Part shown: positions 1 through 9,628 of the stretch, piece after piece
Position numbering within the stretch: position 1 is the stretch's first letter
Layout of the letters: the number at the start of each line of letters is the position of its first letter
DNA from: Phyllobacteriaceae bacterium UBA1940
GTDB lineage: Bacteria; Pseudomonadota; Alphaproteobacteria; Rhizobiales; Rhizobiaceae
Assembly (NCBI GenBank): GCA_002336975.1
Contig: DDFA01000108.1
Location: 1 to 33,261, forward strand
Length of the DNA stretch: 33,261 bases
Reading direction: 5' to 3'
Notes under the pieces: generated by a model
Told to the model about the DNA's origin: nothing
Database searches by the model: none
What the model saw: the letters and a program-made list of their open reading frames with translations, nothing else
Position numbers and translations under genes: made by a program

Positions 1-527
<527 letters not shown>

Positions 528-608
528 TCACGATGTCGGCGGAAAATCGGCGATTGGAACACGAAAGTAAACCGTCGAGATCGGTTTGACGCGACGTTGC
601 TGACGACG

Positions 609-2276
609 TTAGCGCGCGCTTTCCTCGATCAGCCGGCGCGCCGCCGCGCGCGCCTCCTCGGTGATCGTCGCGCCCGCCAGCATGCGGGCGATCTCCTCGC
701 CGCGCGCCCCCTCGTTCAGCACCGCCACCCCGGTGGATACCCGGTCGGCGCCGCCCGATTTCGAGATCAGATAATGCGCCCCGGCGCGCGCCGCGACCTG
801 CGGCGCATGCGTCACCGACAGAACCTGCACCTTGGCCGCCAGCCGCGCCAGCCGCTTGCCGATCGCGTCGGCCACCGCCCCGCCCACCCCGGTGTCGATC
901 TCGTCGAACACCAGTGTCGGCGCCGACCCCCGGTCGGCCAGCGCCACCTTCAGCGCCAGCAGGAAGCGCGACAGTTCGCCGCCCGACGCGATCTTCATCA
1001 TCGGCCCGGGCCGCGCGCCGGGATTGGTCCGGACCGCGAACTCGACATGGTCGATCCCGCTCGGGGCGCGGTCGGAGGGATCGGACGTCAGTTCGACGAG
1101 GAATTCGGCGCGTTCCAGTTTCAGCGCCGGCAGTTCCGCCATCACCGCGCGCGCCAGTCCGGCGCCGGCCGCCTGCCGCAAGTCCGACAGCCGCGCCGCC
1201 TGGCGGTCGAACAGCGTCATCGCCTCGGCCGCCGCCTTTTCAAGCGCCACAAGGCGTCCCTCGCCGGCGTCGAGGTCGGCCAGGTCAGCCGCCATCGCGT
1301 CGCGCAACGCCGCCAGTCCCTCGACCGGCACGGAAAATTTTCGCGCCGCCGCGCGCAGCGAAAACAGCCGCTCCTCCGCCCGTTCCAGCGCCCGCGGATC
1401 GAACTCGAGCGCCCGCTGCGCCGCCGCCGCCGCCTCCTGCGCCGTATCCAGCGCCACCAGCGCCTCGTCGAGCGCCCGCACCACCTCGCCGAGCAGTTCC
1501 GGCGCCTCGGCTTCCTTGCGCTGCAGCCGCCGCAGCAGCGCCGACAGCGGCGGCACCGGCGACGTCGTCCCCGACAGCGCGTCGGCGGCGTCGTTGATCT
1601 CGACCGCGGTCTTTTCGGCGCGCATCATCCGGCCGCGCAGTTCCGCCAGTTCCTCTTCCTCGCCCGGCTGTGGATCGAGCTCGGTCAGCTCCGCCGACGA
1701 GGCGCGCAGATAATCCGCCTCGCGCGCCGCGGCCTCCACCTTGGCGCGATGCCGCGACAGGTCCTGCTCGGCAGCCCGCCAGCGCCCGAACAGCTCCGCC
1801 GTCCGCGTCGCCTCGCCGCCATGGCCGCCAAAAATGTCGAGCAGGTCGCGATGCATCGCCGGGTCGACAAGCGCGCGCTCGTCATGCTGGCCGTGCAGTT
1901 CCACCAGCAGCCGGCCGATGTCGCGCATCAGGGCGACGCTTGCCGGCTGGTCGTTGACGAAGACGCGCGTGCGCCCGTCGGCGCTTTGCACCCGGCGCAG
2001 GATGATGTCGCCGTCAGCGTCGAGCGCGTTGGCCTCCAGCAATTGCCGCGCCGCGTGGTTGCGCGGCAGGTCGAACACCGCCGTCACCTGGCCCTGGGCG
2101 GCGCCGTTGCGCACCAGCGAGGCGTCGCCGCGCCCGCCGAGCGCCAGCGACAATGCGTCGAGAAGGATGGATTTTCCTGCCCCGGTTTCACCGGTCAGCA
2201 CCGACATGCCGCTCGAAAAATCCAGGTCGAGCCGCTCGATCAGAACGATATCGCGGATCGACAGTTGTGCGAGCAT
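609..2276 (-). CDS. recN: DNA repair protein RecN
   Basis: RecN is an SMC-like ATPase that acts in recombinational repair of double-strand breaks in the cytoplasm. The 555-residue product is close to the usual length (about 553 in E. coli). The Walker A motif GETGAGKS is at residues 29-36. A long Ala/Glu/Arg-rich coiled-coil middle follows. The ABC signature GGELSRFLLALK and Walker B TLVFDEIDTGVGG are in the last quarter, so the head domain is split around the coil as in the family. The ATG at 2274-2276 gives the canonical N-terminus MLAQLSIRDIVLIE. It begins 27 nt after the bamD stop, so the two probably share a transcript. The bamD-recN-ligA order is common in Rhizobiales. Confidence 0.97.
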   Translation of the reverse strand: MLAQLSIRDIVLIERLDLDFSSGMSVLTGETGAGKSILLDALSLALGGRGDASLVRNGAAQGQVTAVFDLPRNHAARQLLEANALDADGDIILRRVQSADGRTRVFVNDQPASVALMRDIGRLLVELHGQHDERALVDPAMHRDLLDIFGGHGGEATRTAELFGRWRAAEQDLSRHRAKVEAAAREADYLRASSAELTELDPQPGEEEELAELRGRMMRAEKTAVEINDAADALSGTTSPVPPLSALLRRLQRKEAEAPELLGEVVRALDEALVALDTAQEAAAAAQRALEFDPRALERAEERLFSLRAAARKFSVPVEGLAALRDAMAADLADLDAGEGRLVALEKAAAEAMTLFDRQAARLSDLRQAAGAGLARAVMAELPALKLERAEFLVELTSDPSDRAPSGIDHVEFAVRTNPGARPGPMMKIASGGELSRFLLALKVALADRGSAPTLVFDEIDTGVGGAVADAIGKRLARLAAKVQVLSVTHAPQVAARAGAHYLISKSGGADRVSTGVAVLNEGARGEEIARMLAGATITEEARAAARRLIEESAR

Positions 2277-2303
2277 CCGATGGCGATTGCCTTGCTGTTG
2301 GGG

Positions 2304-3182
2304 TCAGCTTGCGCCGAGCAGCTTGCGGCCGGCATTGGCCAGCCACGACCCCGGGTGTTCGCGCGGCTCAAGCCCGCCGGACTGAAGCAGCGCGTAGGAA
2401 TCCTTGTACCACTGGCTGTCGGGATAGTTGTGGCCAAGCACCGCCGCCGCCGTCTGCGCCTCGGTGGTCAGCCCCATCGCCATGTAGCCTTCGACCAGGC
2501 GCGCCAGCGCCTCTTCGATGTGCCGGGTGTTGGAATAGTTTTCGACCACGATGCGGAACCGCTTCATCGCCGCGATATATTCGCGCCGCTCCAGATAATA
2601 GCGGCCGATCTGCATTTCCTTGCCGGCCATCTGGTCGCGGGCGAATCGGATCTTGGCCTTGCCGTCCTCGACATATTCCGAATCGGGCCAGCGCTGCACC
2701 AGTTCGTCCATCGCCTCGATGGTGCGGCGGGCTTCCTTCTGGTCCTGCGTCACGTCGCGGATCTGGCGGTAGTAGGACAGGCCGATCAGATATTGCGCAT
2801 AGGCGGCGTCGGGGGTCGAGGGATAGAGCTGGACGTAGCGTTTGCCGGAATTGATCGCATCGTCGTAGTTGCCCTGCCGGTAATTGGCGAAGGTGCCCAT
2901 GATCAGCGATTTGCGGGCATATTCCGAATAGGGATGCTGCTGGTCGACGGCGTCGAACTTGCGCGTCGCCTCGTTCAGGCGGCCGGAATTCAGGTTGGCC
3001 AGGCCTTCATTGTAGAGCTTGTCGGCGGGATCGGTTTCTTCGACATAGGTGGCGAGGTCGATATCCTTCTCGCCGAACATGCTGCTGCAGCCGGACACCG
3101 CCATCGGCGCGAGAATCGCCGGCACGATCAGCCACGACAGGTGGCCGCGCCTTTTCCCCTCACCTGCACGCATCGAAACCAT
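2304..3182 (-). CDS. bamD: Outer-membrane protein assembly factor BamD (lipoprotein)
   Basis: BamD is the essential TPR lipoprotein of the BAM complex, which inserts beta-barrel proteins into the outer membrane. The chosen ATG at 3180-3182 has a GGAGAGG ribosome site 8 nt upstream; an in-frame ATG at 3233 would add 17 residues unlike a signal peptide. The 292-residue product starts with a positively charged n-region ([10 protein letters not shown]), a hydrophobic stretch, and a lipobox AVSGC with the acylated cysteine at residue 32. TPR-like helices follow, including [17 protein letters not shown] and [13 protein letters not shown]. The gene lies between lpxC and recN. The 121-nt gap before it holds a possible promoter, so it may be expressed partly independently of the dcw run. 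Confidence 0.95.
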   Translation of the reverse strand: MVSMRAGEGKRRGHLSWLIVPAILAPMAVSGCSSMFGEKDIDLATYVEETDPADKLYNEGLANLNSGRLNEATRKFDAVDQQHPYSEYARKSLIMGTFANYRQGNYDDAINSGKRYVQLYPSTPDAAYAQYLIGLSYYRQIRDVTQDQKEARRTIEAMDELVQRWPDSEYVEDGKAKIRFARDQMAGKEMQIGRYYLERREYIAAMKRFRIVVENYSNTRHIEEALARLVEGYMAMGLTTEAQTAAAVLGHNYPDSQWYKDSYALLQSGGLEPREHPGSWLANAGRKLLGAS

Positions 3183-3228
3183 AAGAACTGCCTCTCCGGG
3201 ATGTCCGGAACACCATGCCAGGACCGGC

Positions 3229-3258
3229 TTCATAGATCATGATCGCCCCCATGGGCAA
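3229..3258 (-). promoter_or_regulatory. Possible bamD promoter
   Basis: On the minus strand a TTGCCC (-35, plus coordinates 3253-3258) is followed after 18 nt by TATGAA (-10, 3229-3234). This would give a start near 3222 and a leader of about 40 nt before the bamD ATG at 3182. Both hexamers match the sigma70-type consensus at only four of six positions, so this is a by-eye prediction. Confidence 0.3.
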
Positions 3259-3260
3259 CG

Positions 3261-3276
3261 CATTGGTCAACCAATG
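3261..3276. repeat. 16-nt palindrome between lpxC and bamD
   Basis: CATTGGT and ACCAATG form 7-bp arms around a 2-nt centre. It lies just upstream of the possible bamD promoter and downstream of the lpxC stop. On the minus strand it is not followed by a T-run, so it is not a convincing terminator for lpxC. The short centre looks more like a dimeric protein-binding site. Confidence 0.4.
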
Positions 3277-3303
3277 GCGCTTTTTTGTGGCGCGCTGTGG
3301 CCG

Positions 3304-4239
3304 TCAGATCATCCAGGGCGCATAGACGGGTGCGGCAACCGCAACCATCTCCATCGCCCGGCCGCGCTCGCGGCGCGACGTCTCGACGATCTCGAACGCC
3401 GACTGGTCCGACAGCAGCCGGCGCAACGCCGCGGCGTTCAGGCGGTGGCCGCCGCGATAGGACCTGAATGCGCCGATGAAGCGCGCGCCCGCAAGCGCCA
3501 GGTCCCCAATTGCGTCCAGCGTCTTGTGCCGGACGAATTCGTCGACATGGCGCAGGCCGCCCAGATTGATCACCTTGTGGTCGTCGCCGATCACCACCGA
3601 ATTCTCCAGCGACGAGCCGAGCGCGTAGCCGGCGGCCCACAGCCGTTCGACATCCTTCATGAAACCGAAGGTGCGCGCGCCGGCGATATCGTCGCGAAAC
3701 CGCATCGGGTCGAGGTCGTTGGCATAGGTCTGGCGGCCGATCGCCGGGCTTTCGAAATCGATCTCGACCTCGAAGCGGGTGCCGTTGTAGGGGCGGAATT
3801 CGGCCCATGACGCGCCGCTCTCGATCCGGATCGGCTTCAGCACGCGGATATAGCGGCGGCGCACGTCCTGCACGACGATGCCGGCCTGGTCGAACGCGTC
3901 GACGAACGGCTTGGCGCTGCCGTCGAGAATCGGCACTTCCGGCCCGTCGATCTCGATCGACACATTGTCGATGCCAAGGCCAAACAGCGCCGCCATCAGA
4001 TGTTCGACGGTCGCCACATGCAGGCCCGCAGGATCGCCCAGAACGGTGCACAGATCGGTCGCGCCGATTTCGGACACCAGCGCGCGCAGTTCGCGCTGCG
4101 ACGGGTCGTCGATGCGGCTCAGGATCACGCCGGTGTCGGCGTCGGCGGGGTTGAAGTGGACCGTGACCGGCTTGCCGCTGTGAACGCCCGTTCCGGTAAG
4201 GCTGACCCGCGCAGCAAGCGTTGTCTGAAATTCCTGCAA
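3304..4239 (-). CDS. lpxC: UDP-3-O-acyl-N-acetylglucosamine deacetylase LpxC
   Basis: LpxC is the zinc enzyme that catalyses the committed step of lipid A synthesis in the cytoplasm. From the first in-frame ATG (4389) the frame encodes 361 residues, but the conserved family N-terminus begins at QEFQTTLAARVSLTGTGVHSGKPV. A TTG at 4237-4239 sits exactly there with a GGGGA motif upstream. That start gives 311 residues, close to the usual 300-320, and is used here; the ATG start would add 50 low-complexity residues. In the long numbering the zinc ligands are His130 (VEHLMAA), His288 and Asp292 (HKTLDAIGD), and the catalytic His is 315 (GHRLN). The gene lies between ftsZ and bamD. Identity is certain; the start codon is not. 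Confidence 0.93.
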   Translation of the reverse strand: MQEFQTTLAARVSLTGTGVHSGKPVTVHFNPADADTGVILSRIDDPSQRELRALVSEIGATDLCTVLGDPAGLHVATVEHLMAALFGLGIDNVSIEIDGPEVPILDGSAKPFVDAFDQAGIVVQDVRRRYIRVLKPIRIESGASWAEFRPYNGTRFEVEIDFESPAIGRQTYANDLDPMRFRDDIAGARTFGFMKDVERLWAAGYALGSSLENSVVIGDDHKVINLGGLRHVDEFVRHKTLDAIGDLALAGARFIGAFRSYRGGHRLNAAALRRLLSDQSAFEIVETSRRERGRAMEMVAVAAPVYAPWMI

Positions 4240-4468
4240 GTCGGTCCCCGTTCGGTCAGTCGCGCCTGTTCCATTCGATTGCGGAACTTCGGCCTTGTGC
4301 GAAGGATCGACCGTTCGGCGTCCCCAACCACGCCGCGCCCGCTCCCTCAAGCGTGTCAGGAACATAGTTTGTGCGACCGGGGTCGCCAAATCACGCTTTC
4401 TTACCCCGTGTTACGACATTATGACATTTCGTTAACTCGCAACACGCTGAAATCGTTCACCAAAATGA

Positions 4469-4504
4469 ATCGCCCGGAAACCGCCGCAACGGTTTCCGGG
4501 CGAT
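4469..4504 (-). terminator. Hairpin terminator after ftsZ
   Basis: A perfect 14-bp inverted repeat (arms ATCGCCCGGAAACC at 4469-4482 and its complement at 4491-4504, 8-nt loop) lies 20 nt downstream of the ftsZ stop. The following minus-strand sequence is only moderately T-rich (TTCATTTTGG). The stem is strong enough to end or attenuate the ftsQAZ transcript before lpxC. Confidence 0.75.
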
Positions 4505-4524
4505 GATGCAACGACTGCGCGCGA

Positions 4525-6141
4525 TCAGTTGGCCTGGCGGCGCAGGAAAGCAGGAATATCGACCTGGTCTTCGTCCGGTTGGCGGGCGAGAGTCGTGGGC
4601 CGTCCGTGCGGGTCGAGCTGGCCGCGGCGCGGCGCGTAGAGCGACGGATCCTGCGACGTCATGCGGCGCGCATCCTGCACCGGCTGCAGCTTCGGCTCGC
4701 GCAGCGGCGCGGGCTGGGCGCGCCCGGCTTCCTCTTCCTTGCGCGGCGTCAGCATCGACGACAGCTTGTTGAGCAGGCCCTTGGGTCCGCGCTCTTCATG
4801 ATCGGCGACGCGGGCGCTCTGCGCCTCCATTTCCGCCCGCATCACCGGCGGGAAATCCTCGACGCGGGGCATGCGGGGCGCTGCCTGCACCGGCGCCGGA
4901 GCGGGACGCAGCGCCGGTTCCGCTACCGGCTGCTGGAACAGCGCGCTCTTGGGGCGGAAAGCGGCTTCGTCGTGCGCGTGGTCGCGGACGGCCGGCGCGT
5001 GTTCGGCGGCGCGGATCACGTCGGCGATCGGGTCATGAGCGACGGCGCGTTCCACCTCGGCATGAACCGGGGCAGGCGCAACCGGGGCGCGGGCTTCGAC
5101 GGGCGCTGCGGCCGGGGCCGGCTTGGCGACCGGCTTGGGCGCGACGCGGATCGGCTGCGACGCCATTTCGATGGCGGCCTTGTCGATGCCGGTGGCGACG
5201 ACCGAGACGCGGATGACGCCTTCGAGTTCCTCGTCGAAGGTCGCACCCAGGATGATGTTGGCGTCCTGATCGACTTCCTCGCGGATGCGGGTGGCGGCTT
5301 CGTCGACCTCGAACAGCGTCAGATCCTTGCCGCCGGTGATCGAGATCAGCAGGCCCTTGGCGCCCTTCATCGAGGTTTCGTCAAGCAGCGGATTGGCGAT
5401 CGCGGCTTCCGCGGCGGCCATCGCCCTGCCCTCGCCCGAGGCTTCGCCGGTGCCCATCATCGCCTTGCCCATCTCGCGCATCACCGAACGCACGTCGGCG
5501 AAGTCGAGATTGATCAGGCCTTCCTTGACCATCAGGTCGGTGATGCAGGCGACGCCGGAATACAGCACCTGGTCGGCCATGGCGAAGGCGTCGGCAAAGG
5601 TCGTCTTGTCGTTGGCGATGCGGAACAGGTTCTGGTTCGGGATGACGATCAGCGTGTCGACGCTCTTCATCAGGTCCTCGATCGCGGCTTCCGCCGTCTT
5701 CATCCGGCGCTGGCCTTCGAAGTGGAACGGCTTGGTCACCACGCCGACGGTCAGGATACCCTTTTCGCGCGCGGCGCGGGCAACCACGGGCGCGGCGCCC
5801 GAACCGGTGCCGCCGCCCATGCCGGCGGTGACGAAGCACATATGGGTGCCGGCCAGATGGTCGATGATCTCATCGATGCATTCTTCCGCCGCGGCGCGCC
5901 CGACTTCCGGCTGCGAGCCGGCGCCAAGGCCCTCGGTCACATGCGCGCCCAGCTGGATGATGCGCTCGGCCTTCGACATCGTCAGCGCCTGGGCATCGGT
6001 ATTGGCGACCACGAATTCGACGCCCCGCAGGCCCGCCGAGATCATGTTGTTGACGGCGTTGCCGCCGCCCCCGCCAACGCCGAAAACGGTGATGCGCGGC
6101 TTGAGTTCGGTAATGTCCGGCTTTTGCAGATTGATCGTCAT
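4525..6141 (-). CDS. ftsZ: Cell division protein FtsZ
   Basis: FtsZ is the tubulin-like GTPase that forms the cytokinetic Z-ring. The ATG at 6139-6141 has AAAGGA upstream and gives the family N-terminus [24 protein letters not shown]; an earlier in-frame ATG would add 49 unrelated residues. Of 538 residues, about 10-320 are the GTPase core. The tubulin signature GGGTGSG is at 109-115 and the T7 loop NLDFAD at 211-216. An approximately 200-residue Ala/Pro/Glu-rich disordered linker follows, then a conserved C-terminal peptide ([10 protein letters not shown], about 527-536) that binds FtsA and other partners. The long linker is typical of rhizobial FtsZ and longer than in E. coli (383 residues in total). 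It lies 67 nt after ftsA and is followed by a strong hairpin. Confidence 0.98.
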   Translation of the reverse strand: MTINLQKPDITELKPRITVFGVGGGGGNAVNNMISAGLRGVEFVVANTDAQALTMSKAERIIQLGAHVTEGLGAGSQPEVGRAAAEECIDEIIDHLAGTHMCFVTAGMGGGTGSGAAPVVARAAREKGILTVGVVTKPFHFEGQRRMKTAEAAIEDLMKSVDTLIVIPNQNLFRIANDKTTFADAFAMADQVLYSGVACITDLMVKEGLINLDFADVRSVMREMGKAMMGTGEASGEGRAMAAAEAAIANPLLDETSMKGAKGLLISITGGKDLTLFEVDEAATRIREEVDQDANIILGATFDEELEGVIRVSVVATGIDKAAIEMASQPIRVAPKPVAKPAPAAAPVEARAPVAPAPVHAEVERAVAHDPIADVIRAAEHAPAVRDHAHDEAAFRPKSALFQQPVAEPALRPAPAPVQAAPRMPRVEDFPPVMRAEMEAQSARVADHEERGPKGLLNKLSSMLTPRKEEEAGRAQPAPLREPKLQPVQDARRMTSQDPSLYAPRRGQLDPHGRPTTLARQPDEDQVDIPAFLRRQAN

Positions 6142-6208
6142 GGTCTTCGTCCTTTGCCTTTCTTGCCGCCTCGCCAAGCGGCTGATTGTTCCGGGCTGTC
6201 GCCCGATC

Positions 6209-7519
6209 TCAGAAACTGTCCCTGATCCATTGAGACATGCGCTGAAGCCTGCCGCCCGTCCCGGTCGCCCTGACGCCCGAACCCGCACTCACGCGCCTGC
6301 TCTCGAAACCCGCCACCTGCGGATAGATCATCAAACCCACAACGGCCGAGAAGGCCGGCCCCTTGGCCGCCTCCGGCAGTCCGGCAATGCCCAGCGGCCG
6401 GCCGATGCGCACATTGCGCCCGAGAATGCGGCGCGCCGCATCCGGCAGCCCGGTCAGCTGGCTGGCGCCGCCCGTCAACACGACGCGCTTGCCCACCACA
6501 TTGCCGAAACCCGACCGGTTGAGCCGGTCGCGAACCATTTCCAGCGTCTCGTCGACGCGAGCGCGGATGATGCGGCTCATCACCGCGCGGGGAATCTGCA
6601 GCGGCACGTCATTGTCGTCGCTGCCGAGCGCCGCCACCGTGACGATGTCACGGTCGTCGGCCGCCGTCTGCATCGCCGAGCCGTGCATCACCTTCAGCCG
6701 TTCCGCATCCTCGATGCGCGCCGACAGGCCGCGCGCCAGATCCTGGGTCACATGGATGCCGCCGACGGGAATAGCGTCGGCAAACATGAACTTGCCTTCC
6801 GAAAACACCGAGATCGTCGTCGTGCCGCCGCCCATGTCGATGCAGGCCGCGCCCATCTCGGCCTCGTCGTCGACCAGGGCCGCGAGCGCGCTTGCGTAAG
6901 GCGTGGCGACGCGGCGCTCCACCGACAGATGCGCCCGGTTGATGCACAGTTCGAGATTGCGCAGCGGCGCCACGTCGCCGGTCAGCACATGCATGTCCAC
7001 GCCCAGAGCGTCGCCGATCATGCCGCGCGGATCGCGGATGCCGCGCTCGCCGTCGAGCGAAAAGCCGACCGCCAGCGAATGGACGATGTCGCGCTCCGAC
7101 TGCAGCGCCTGCCGCGATCCCGCCGCCAGCACCCGCTTGATGTCCGAGGATTCGACCTCGTGGCCGCCAAGATTGATCGAGGCCTGCACGATCGAGCTTT
7201 TCAGCCGCCCGGCGGAAACGTTGCACACCAGCGATTCGACCGTCAGCCCGGCCATCCGCTCGGCCGCGTCGACCGCCAGACGGATCGCCTGTTCCGCCTT
7301 GTCGAGATCGACGATGACACCGCCCTTGACCCCTTGCGATTTCTGGTGGCCGATGCCGATGACCTGGATCTGGTGGGTGCGGCCGGGCAGCCGCGCGGTT
7401 TCCTCGCGCGGCTTCAGCTTGGCGATGATGCAACACACTTTCGACGAGCCGATGTCGAGCACCGTGACGACGCTCGATTTTCGGGCCGGATGTGCGGCGG
7501 AATGTCCGAACCAGCTCAT
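6209..7519 (-). CDS. ftsA: Cell division protein FtsA
   Basis: FtsA is the actin-like ATPase that tethers FtsZ to the membrane and recruits later divisome proteins. The 436-residue product shows the phosphate-1 motif [12 protein letters not shown] near residues 17-28, an adenosine/phosphate-2 motif around [16 protein letters not shown], and [13 protein letters not shown] in the C-terminal half. The end [11 protein letters not shown] fits the amphipathic membrane-targeting helix of FtsA. Its ATG (7517-7519) overlaps the ftsQ stop by 4 nt, indicating translational coupling. Confidence 0.97.
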   Translation of the reverse strand: MSWFGHSAAHPARKSSVVTVLDIGSSKVCCIIAKLKPREETARLPGRTHQIQVIGIGHQKSQGVKGGVIVDLDKAEQAIRLAVDAAERMAGLTVESLVCNVSAGRLKSSIVQASINLGGHEVESSDIKRVLAAGSRQALQSERDIVHSLAVGFSLDGERGIRDPRGMIGDALGVDMHVLTGDVAPLRNLELCINRAHLSVERRVATPYASALAALVDDEAEMGAACIDMGGGTTTISVFSEGKFMFADAIPVGGIHVTQDLARGLSARIEDAERLKVMHGSAMQTAADDRDIVTVAALGSDDNDVPLQIPRAVMSRIIRARVDETLEMVRDRLNRSGFGNVVGKRVVLTGGASQLTGLPDAARRILGRNVRIGRPLGIAGLPEAAKGPAFSAVVGLMIYPQVAGFESRRVSAGSGVRATGTGGRLQRMSQWIRDSF

Positions 7520-8451
7520 GTCGGGTTTCCTGGCCGGCTGGCCTTGCGCTTCTGTTCGGTCAGCGCCGCGGCGCGGCGCACCGCCGCCTCCGGCGTCAGC
7601 TTGACGACGATCCTGTCGTCGAGGCGCATGTCGACGGCGTCGAGATCGCGCGACAGGATGCCCTGCTCGGCGTCGAGCGCCACCAGTTCCTGGATCGCGG
7701 CTACCTCGCCATGTTCCGGCAGCTTGACGGTCACGCCGTTCTCCAGCCGCAGGTCCCAGCGGCGGTCGGCGACGCGGATGAACGCCTTGACCCGCGACGC
7801 CAGGCCGAGCGACTTGGCGATTTCGGCGGAAAACTGCGACGCGCGCTCATTGGCGCCTTCGCCGATGAACAGCGGCAGCGTCGCATAGCGTTCGCTGCGC
7901 AACGGCACGATCCGCTGGCCGTCGGCTCCGATCAGCGACAGTTCGCGGCCGTGCTGCCAGATCGCCAGCGGTTTCTTTTCGACGATCGTAACCTCGATCG
8001 CGTCCGGGTAGATTTTACGGACCGACGCCTTTTCCACCCATGGCAGTTCGGCGATGCGCTGCCGCGCTTCCTCGGCGTTGAAGCCGATCAGCGACGTCCA
8101 GCCGTTCAGTTGCAGCTTGTCGAGCACGTCGATTTCCGACGTCTCCTTGTTGCCCGCCATGCGCACGTCTTCGATGGCGAAGCCGCTGCGCGCGGTCAGC
8201 GCCTGCACCACAGCGTCGGTGTGGCCGCCCATGGCCATGCCGTAAACGCCGGCCGCCGAAAGATAGACGGCCGACAGCACGGTTGCGGCAAAGCGCGGCG
8301 GCGTCACGTCGCCGGCAAAAATTCGCCCCAGCACCCGCGCCGGCTTGCGCAGCGGACGCGGCAGCACCAGGCCCTCGCCCGCAAGGGTCGAGGCGCCATG
8401 CCCTGCGTGGGCAGCCTTTCCACCACCGAAACGCCGGATCAACGCGAACAC
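7516..8451 (-). CDS. ftsQ: Cell division protein FtsQ
   Basis: FtsQ is a bitopic divisome protein that links FtsA-side components to FtsL/FtsB in the periplasm. A GTG at 8449-8451 is preceded by a perfect GGAGGA at 6 nt and starts [11 protein letters not shown]. An ATG at 8472, inside ddl, lacks any ribosome site, so the GTG is preferred (311 residues). A single transmembrane segment lies near residues 65-90 ([19 protein letters not shown]). The POTRA domain starts at [16 protein letters not shown] and the FtsQ beta domain follows, with [20 protein letters not shown]. The start lies within the last 13 nt of ddl and the end overlaps ftsA by 4 nt. Confidence 0.95.
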   Translation of the reverse strand: MFALIRRFGGGKAAHAGHGASTLAGEGLVLPRPLRKPARVLGRIFAGDVTPPRFAATVLSAVYLSAAGVYGMAMGGHTDAVVQALTARSGFAIEDVRMAGNKETSEIDVLDKLQLNGWTSLIGFNAEEARQRIAELPWVEKASVRKIYPDAIEVTIVEKKPLAIWQHGRELSLIGADGQRIVPLRSERYATLPLFIGEGANERASQFSAEIAKSLGLASRVKAFIRVADRRWDLRLENGVTVKLPEHGEVAAIQELVALDAEQGILSRDLDAVDMRLDDRIVVKLTPEAAVRRAAALTEQKRKASRPGNPT

Positions 8452-9365
8452 GAAGCGTCCTCCACCATCCAACTCAACAGCTCGCCGAAACTGTGGCCCG
8501 CATTGAGGGCGATGTCCGGCACGAGCGATGTCGGCGTCATGCCTGGCTGCGTATTGACTTCAAGCCACACGACCTCCCCGTTTTCCGAGTGGCGGTCGTC
8601 GTAGCGAAAGTCAGAACGGGACACTCCCCGGCAGCCGATTGCTTGATGAGCCTTGAGCGCCAATGTCTGTATTTTTTGGTAAATATTTGGTGAAATTTTT
8701 GCAGGGATTTCGTGTTTTGATCCGCCCTTCACATATTTCGAGTCGTAATCGTAGAACGAGTGGCCGACCGGGATGATCTCGCACACCCCCAACGCCACGT
8801 CGCCCATCACCGCGCAGGTCAGCTCACGCCCGTGAACGAAGCGTTCCACCATCACCTTGTCGCCGTAGCGCCATTCCGACGAGCCGATCACCTGTGGCGG
8901 ATGCGCCTGGTCTTCCTTGACGATGACGACGCCAAAACTCGACCCCTCGCACACCGGCTTGACCACATAGGGCGGCGCCATCGGGTGCCTGGAACCGACG
9001 TCGAATCGGCTCATGGTCTTGGATTCGGCGACCGGAATGCCTCTCGATTTGGCGATCCGCTTGGCCTGTTCCTTGTTCATAGCCAGCGCCGACGCCAGCA
9101 CCCCGGAATGTGTGTAGGGGATTTGCAGATATTCCAGCACGCCCTGGATCGCGCCGTCTTCGCCGAACGGTCCGTGCAGGGCGTTGAAGGCGACGTCGGG
9201 CTTGAGCTCGGCCAGCACCTGGGCGACGTCGCGGCCGACATCGACCCGCGTCACCCGGTAGCCGGCGGCCTCCAGTTCGTCCGCGCACGCCTTGCCGGAC
9301 GACAGCGAAACCGGCCGCTCGGACGACAGCCCACCCATCAACACGGCGACGTGTTTGCCGTTCAT
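8439..9365 (-). CDS. ddl: D-alanine--D-alanine ligase
   Basis: Ddl is an ATP-grasp enzyme that makes the D-Ala-D-Ala dipeptide added by MurF. It has 308 residues, the usual DdlB length. The N-terminal motif [14 protein letters not shown] carries Glu16. [40 protein letters not shown] and [13 protein letters not shown] are the substrate, ATP and magnesium motifs. The gene has no closely coupled upstream partner: 263 nt separate it from murB, so a promoter is likely there. Oddly, about 90 nt (8661-8750), coding for roughly [16 protein letters not shown] to IQTL, are only about 36% GC, although the encoded residues match the family. Confidence 0.97.
   Translation of the reverse strand: MNGKHVAVLMGGLSSERPVSLSSGKACADELEAAGYRVTRVDVGRDVAQVLAELKPDVAFNALHGPFGEDGAIQGVLEYLQIPYTHSGVLASALAMNKEQAKRIAKSRGIPVAESKTMSRFDVGSRHPMAPPYVVKPVCEGSSFGVVIVKEDQAHPPQVIGSSEWRYGDKVMVERFVHGRELTCAVMGDVALGVCEIIPVGHSFYDYDSKYVKGGSKHEIPAKISPNIYQKIQTLALKAHQAIGCRGVSRSDFRYDDRHSENGEVVWLEVNTQPGMTPTSLVPDIALNAGHSFGELLSWMVEDASCSR
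8666..8694 (-). promoter_or_regulatory. Possible internal promoter for ftsQAZ inside ddl
   Basis: In an AT-rich patch of ddl the minus strand reads TTCACC (8689-8694), a 17-nt spacer, then TACAGA (8666-8671). The matches to consensus are modest (about 4/6 and 3/6). A start here would lie roughly 210 nt before the ftsQ GTG. E. coli is known to have ftsQ promoters inside ddlB, which makes the location plausible. This is inference only. Confidence 0.25.
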
Positions 9366-9628
9366 CTCCCGATTGACCCTTTCGTCCAGGATTGCGCCGA
9401 CGTTTCAGGAATCGAAATCCGAGCCTCCCTTGAGCTTTCCCCAGGGCCGTTACGCGCCGCACGCGCACGCGACTCAAAATCACAAGAAAACGTTCAACGT
9501 CAGGGAATCAGAGGTTCCGCTCCCTGGCAACGATCAAAGCGCACGGAGCTTGCGCCGGCCATGCCAATCCGGCCAGGCGTTGCATTTCGGACTCAGTCGA
9601 AAACGCCGCCGCCGCCTGCCTGAAGCGG
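9366..9628. promoter_or_regulatory. Intergenic region murB-ddl with four GANTC sites
   Basis: This 263-nt gap is the longest break inside the dcw run and probably holds the promoter for ddl-ftsQ-ftsA-ftsZ. Four GANTC sites, the CcrM methylation target, are at 9409-9413, 9471-9475, 9505-9509 and 9590-9594. Fewer than one would be expected by chance at this base composition. No clear -35/-10 pair or terminator was found by eye, and no small gene is evident. Confidence 0.45.

Noticed and set aside
597..3242. An 881-codon open frame on the plus strand opposite recN and bamD
   Set aside because: It is Arg/His/Gln-rich, resembles no family, and mirrors two clear genes; it is a typical GC-rich antisense shadow.
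4579..7888. Long plus-strand open frames opposite ftsZ, ftsA and ftsQ
   Set aside because: Low-complexity translations without motifs, fully covered by certain genes on the other strand.
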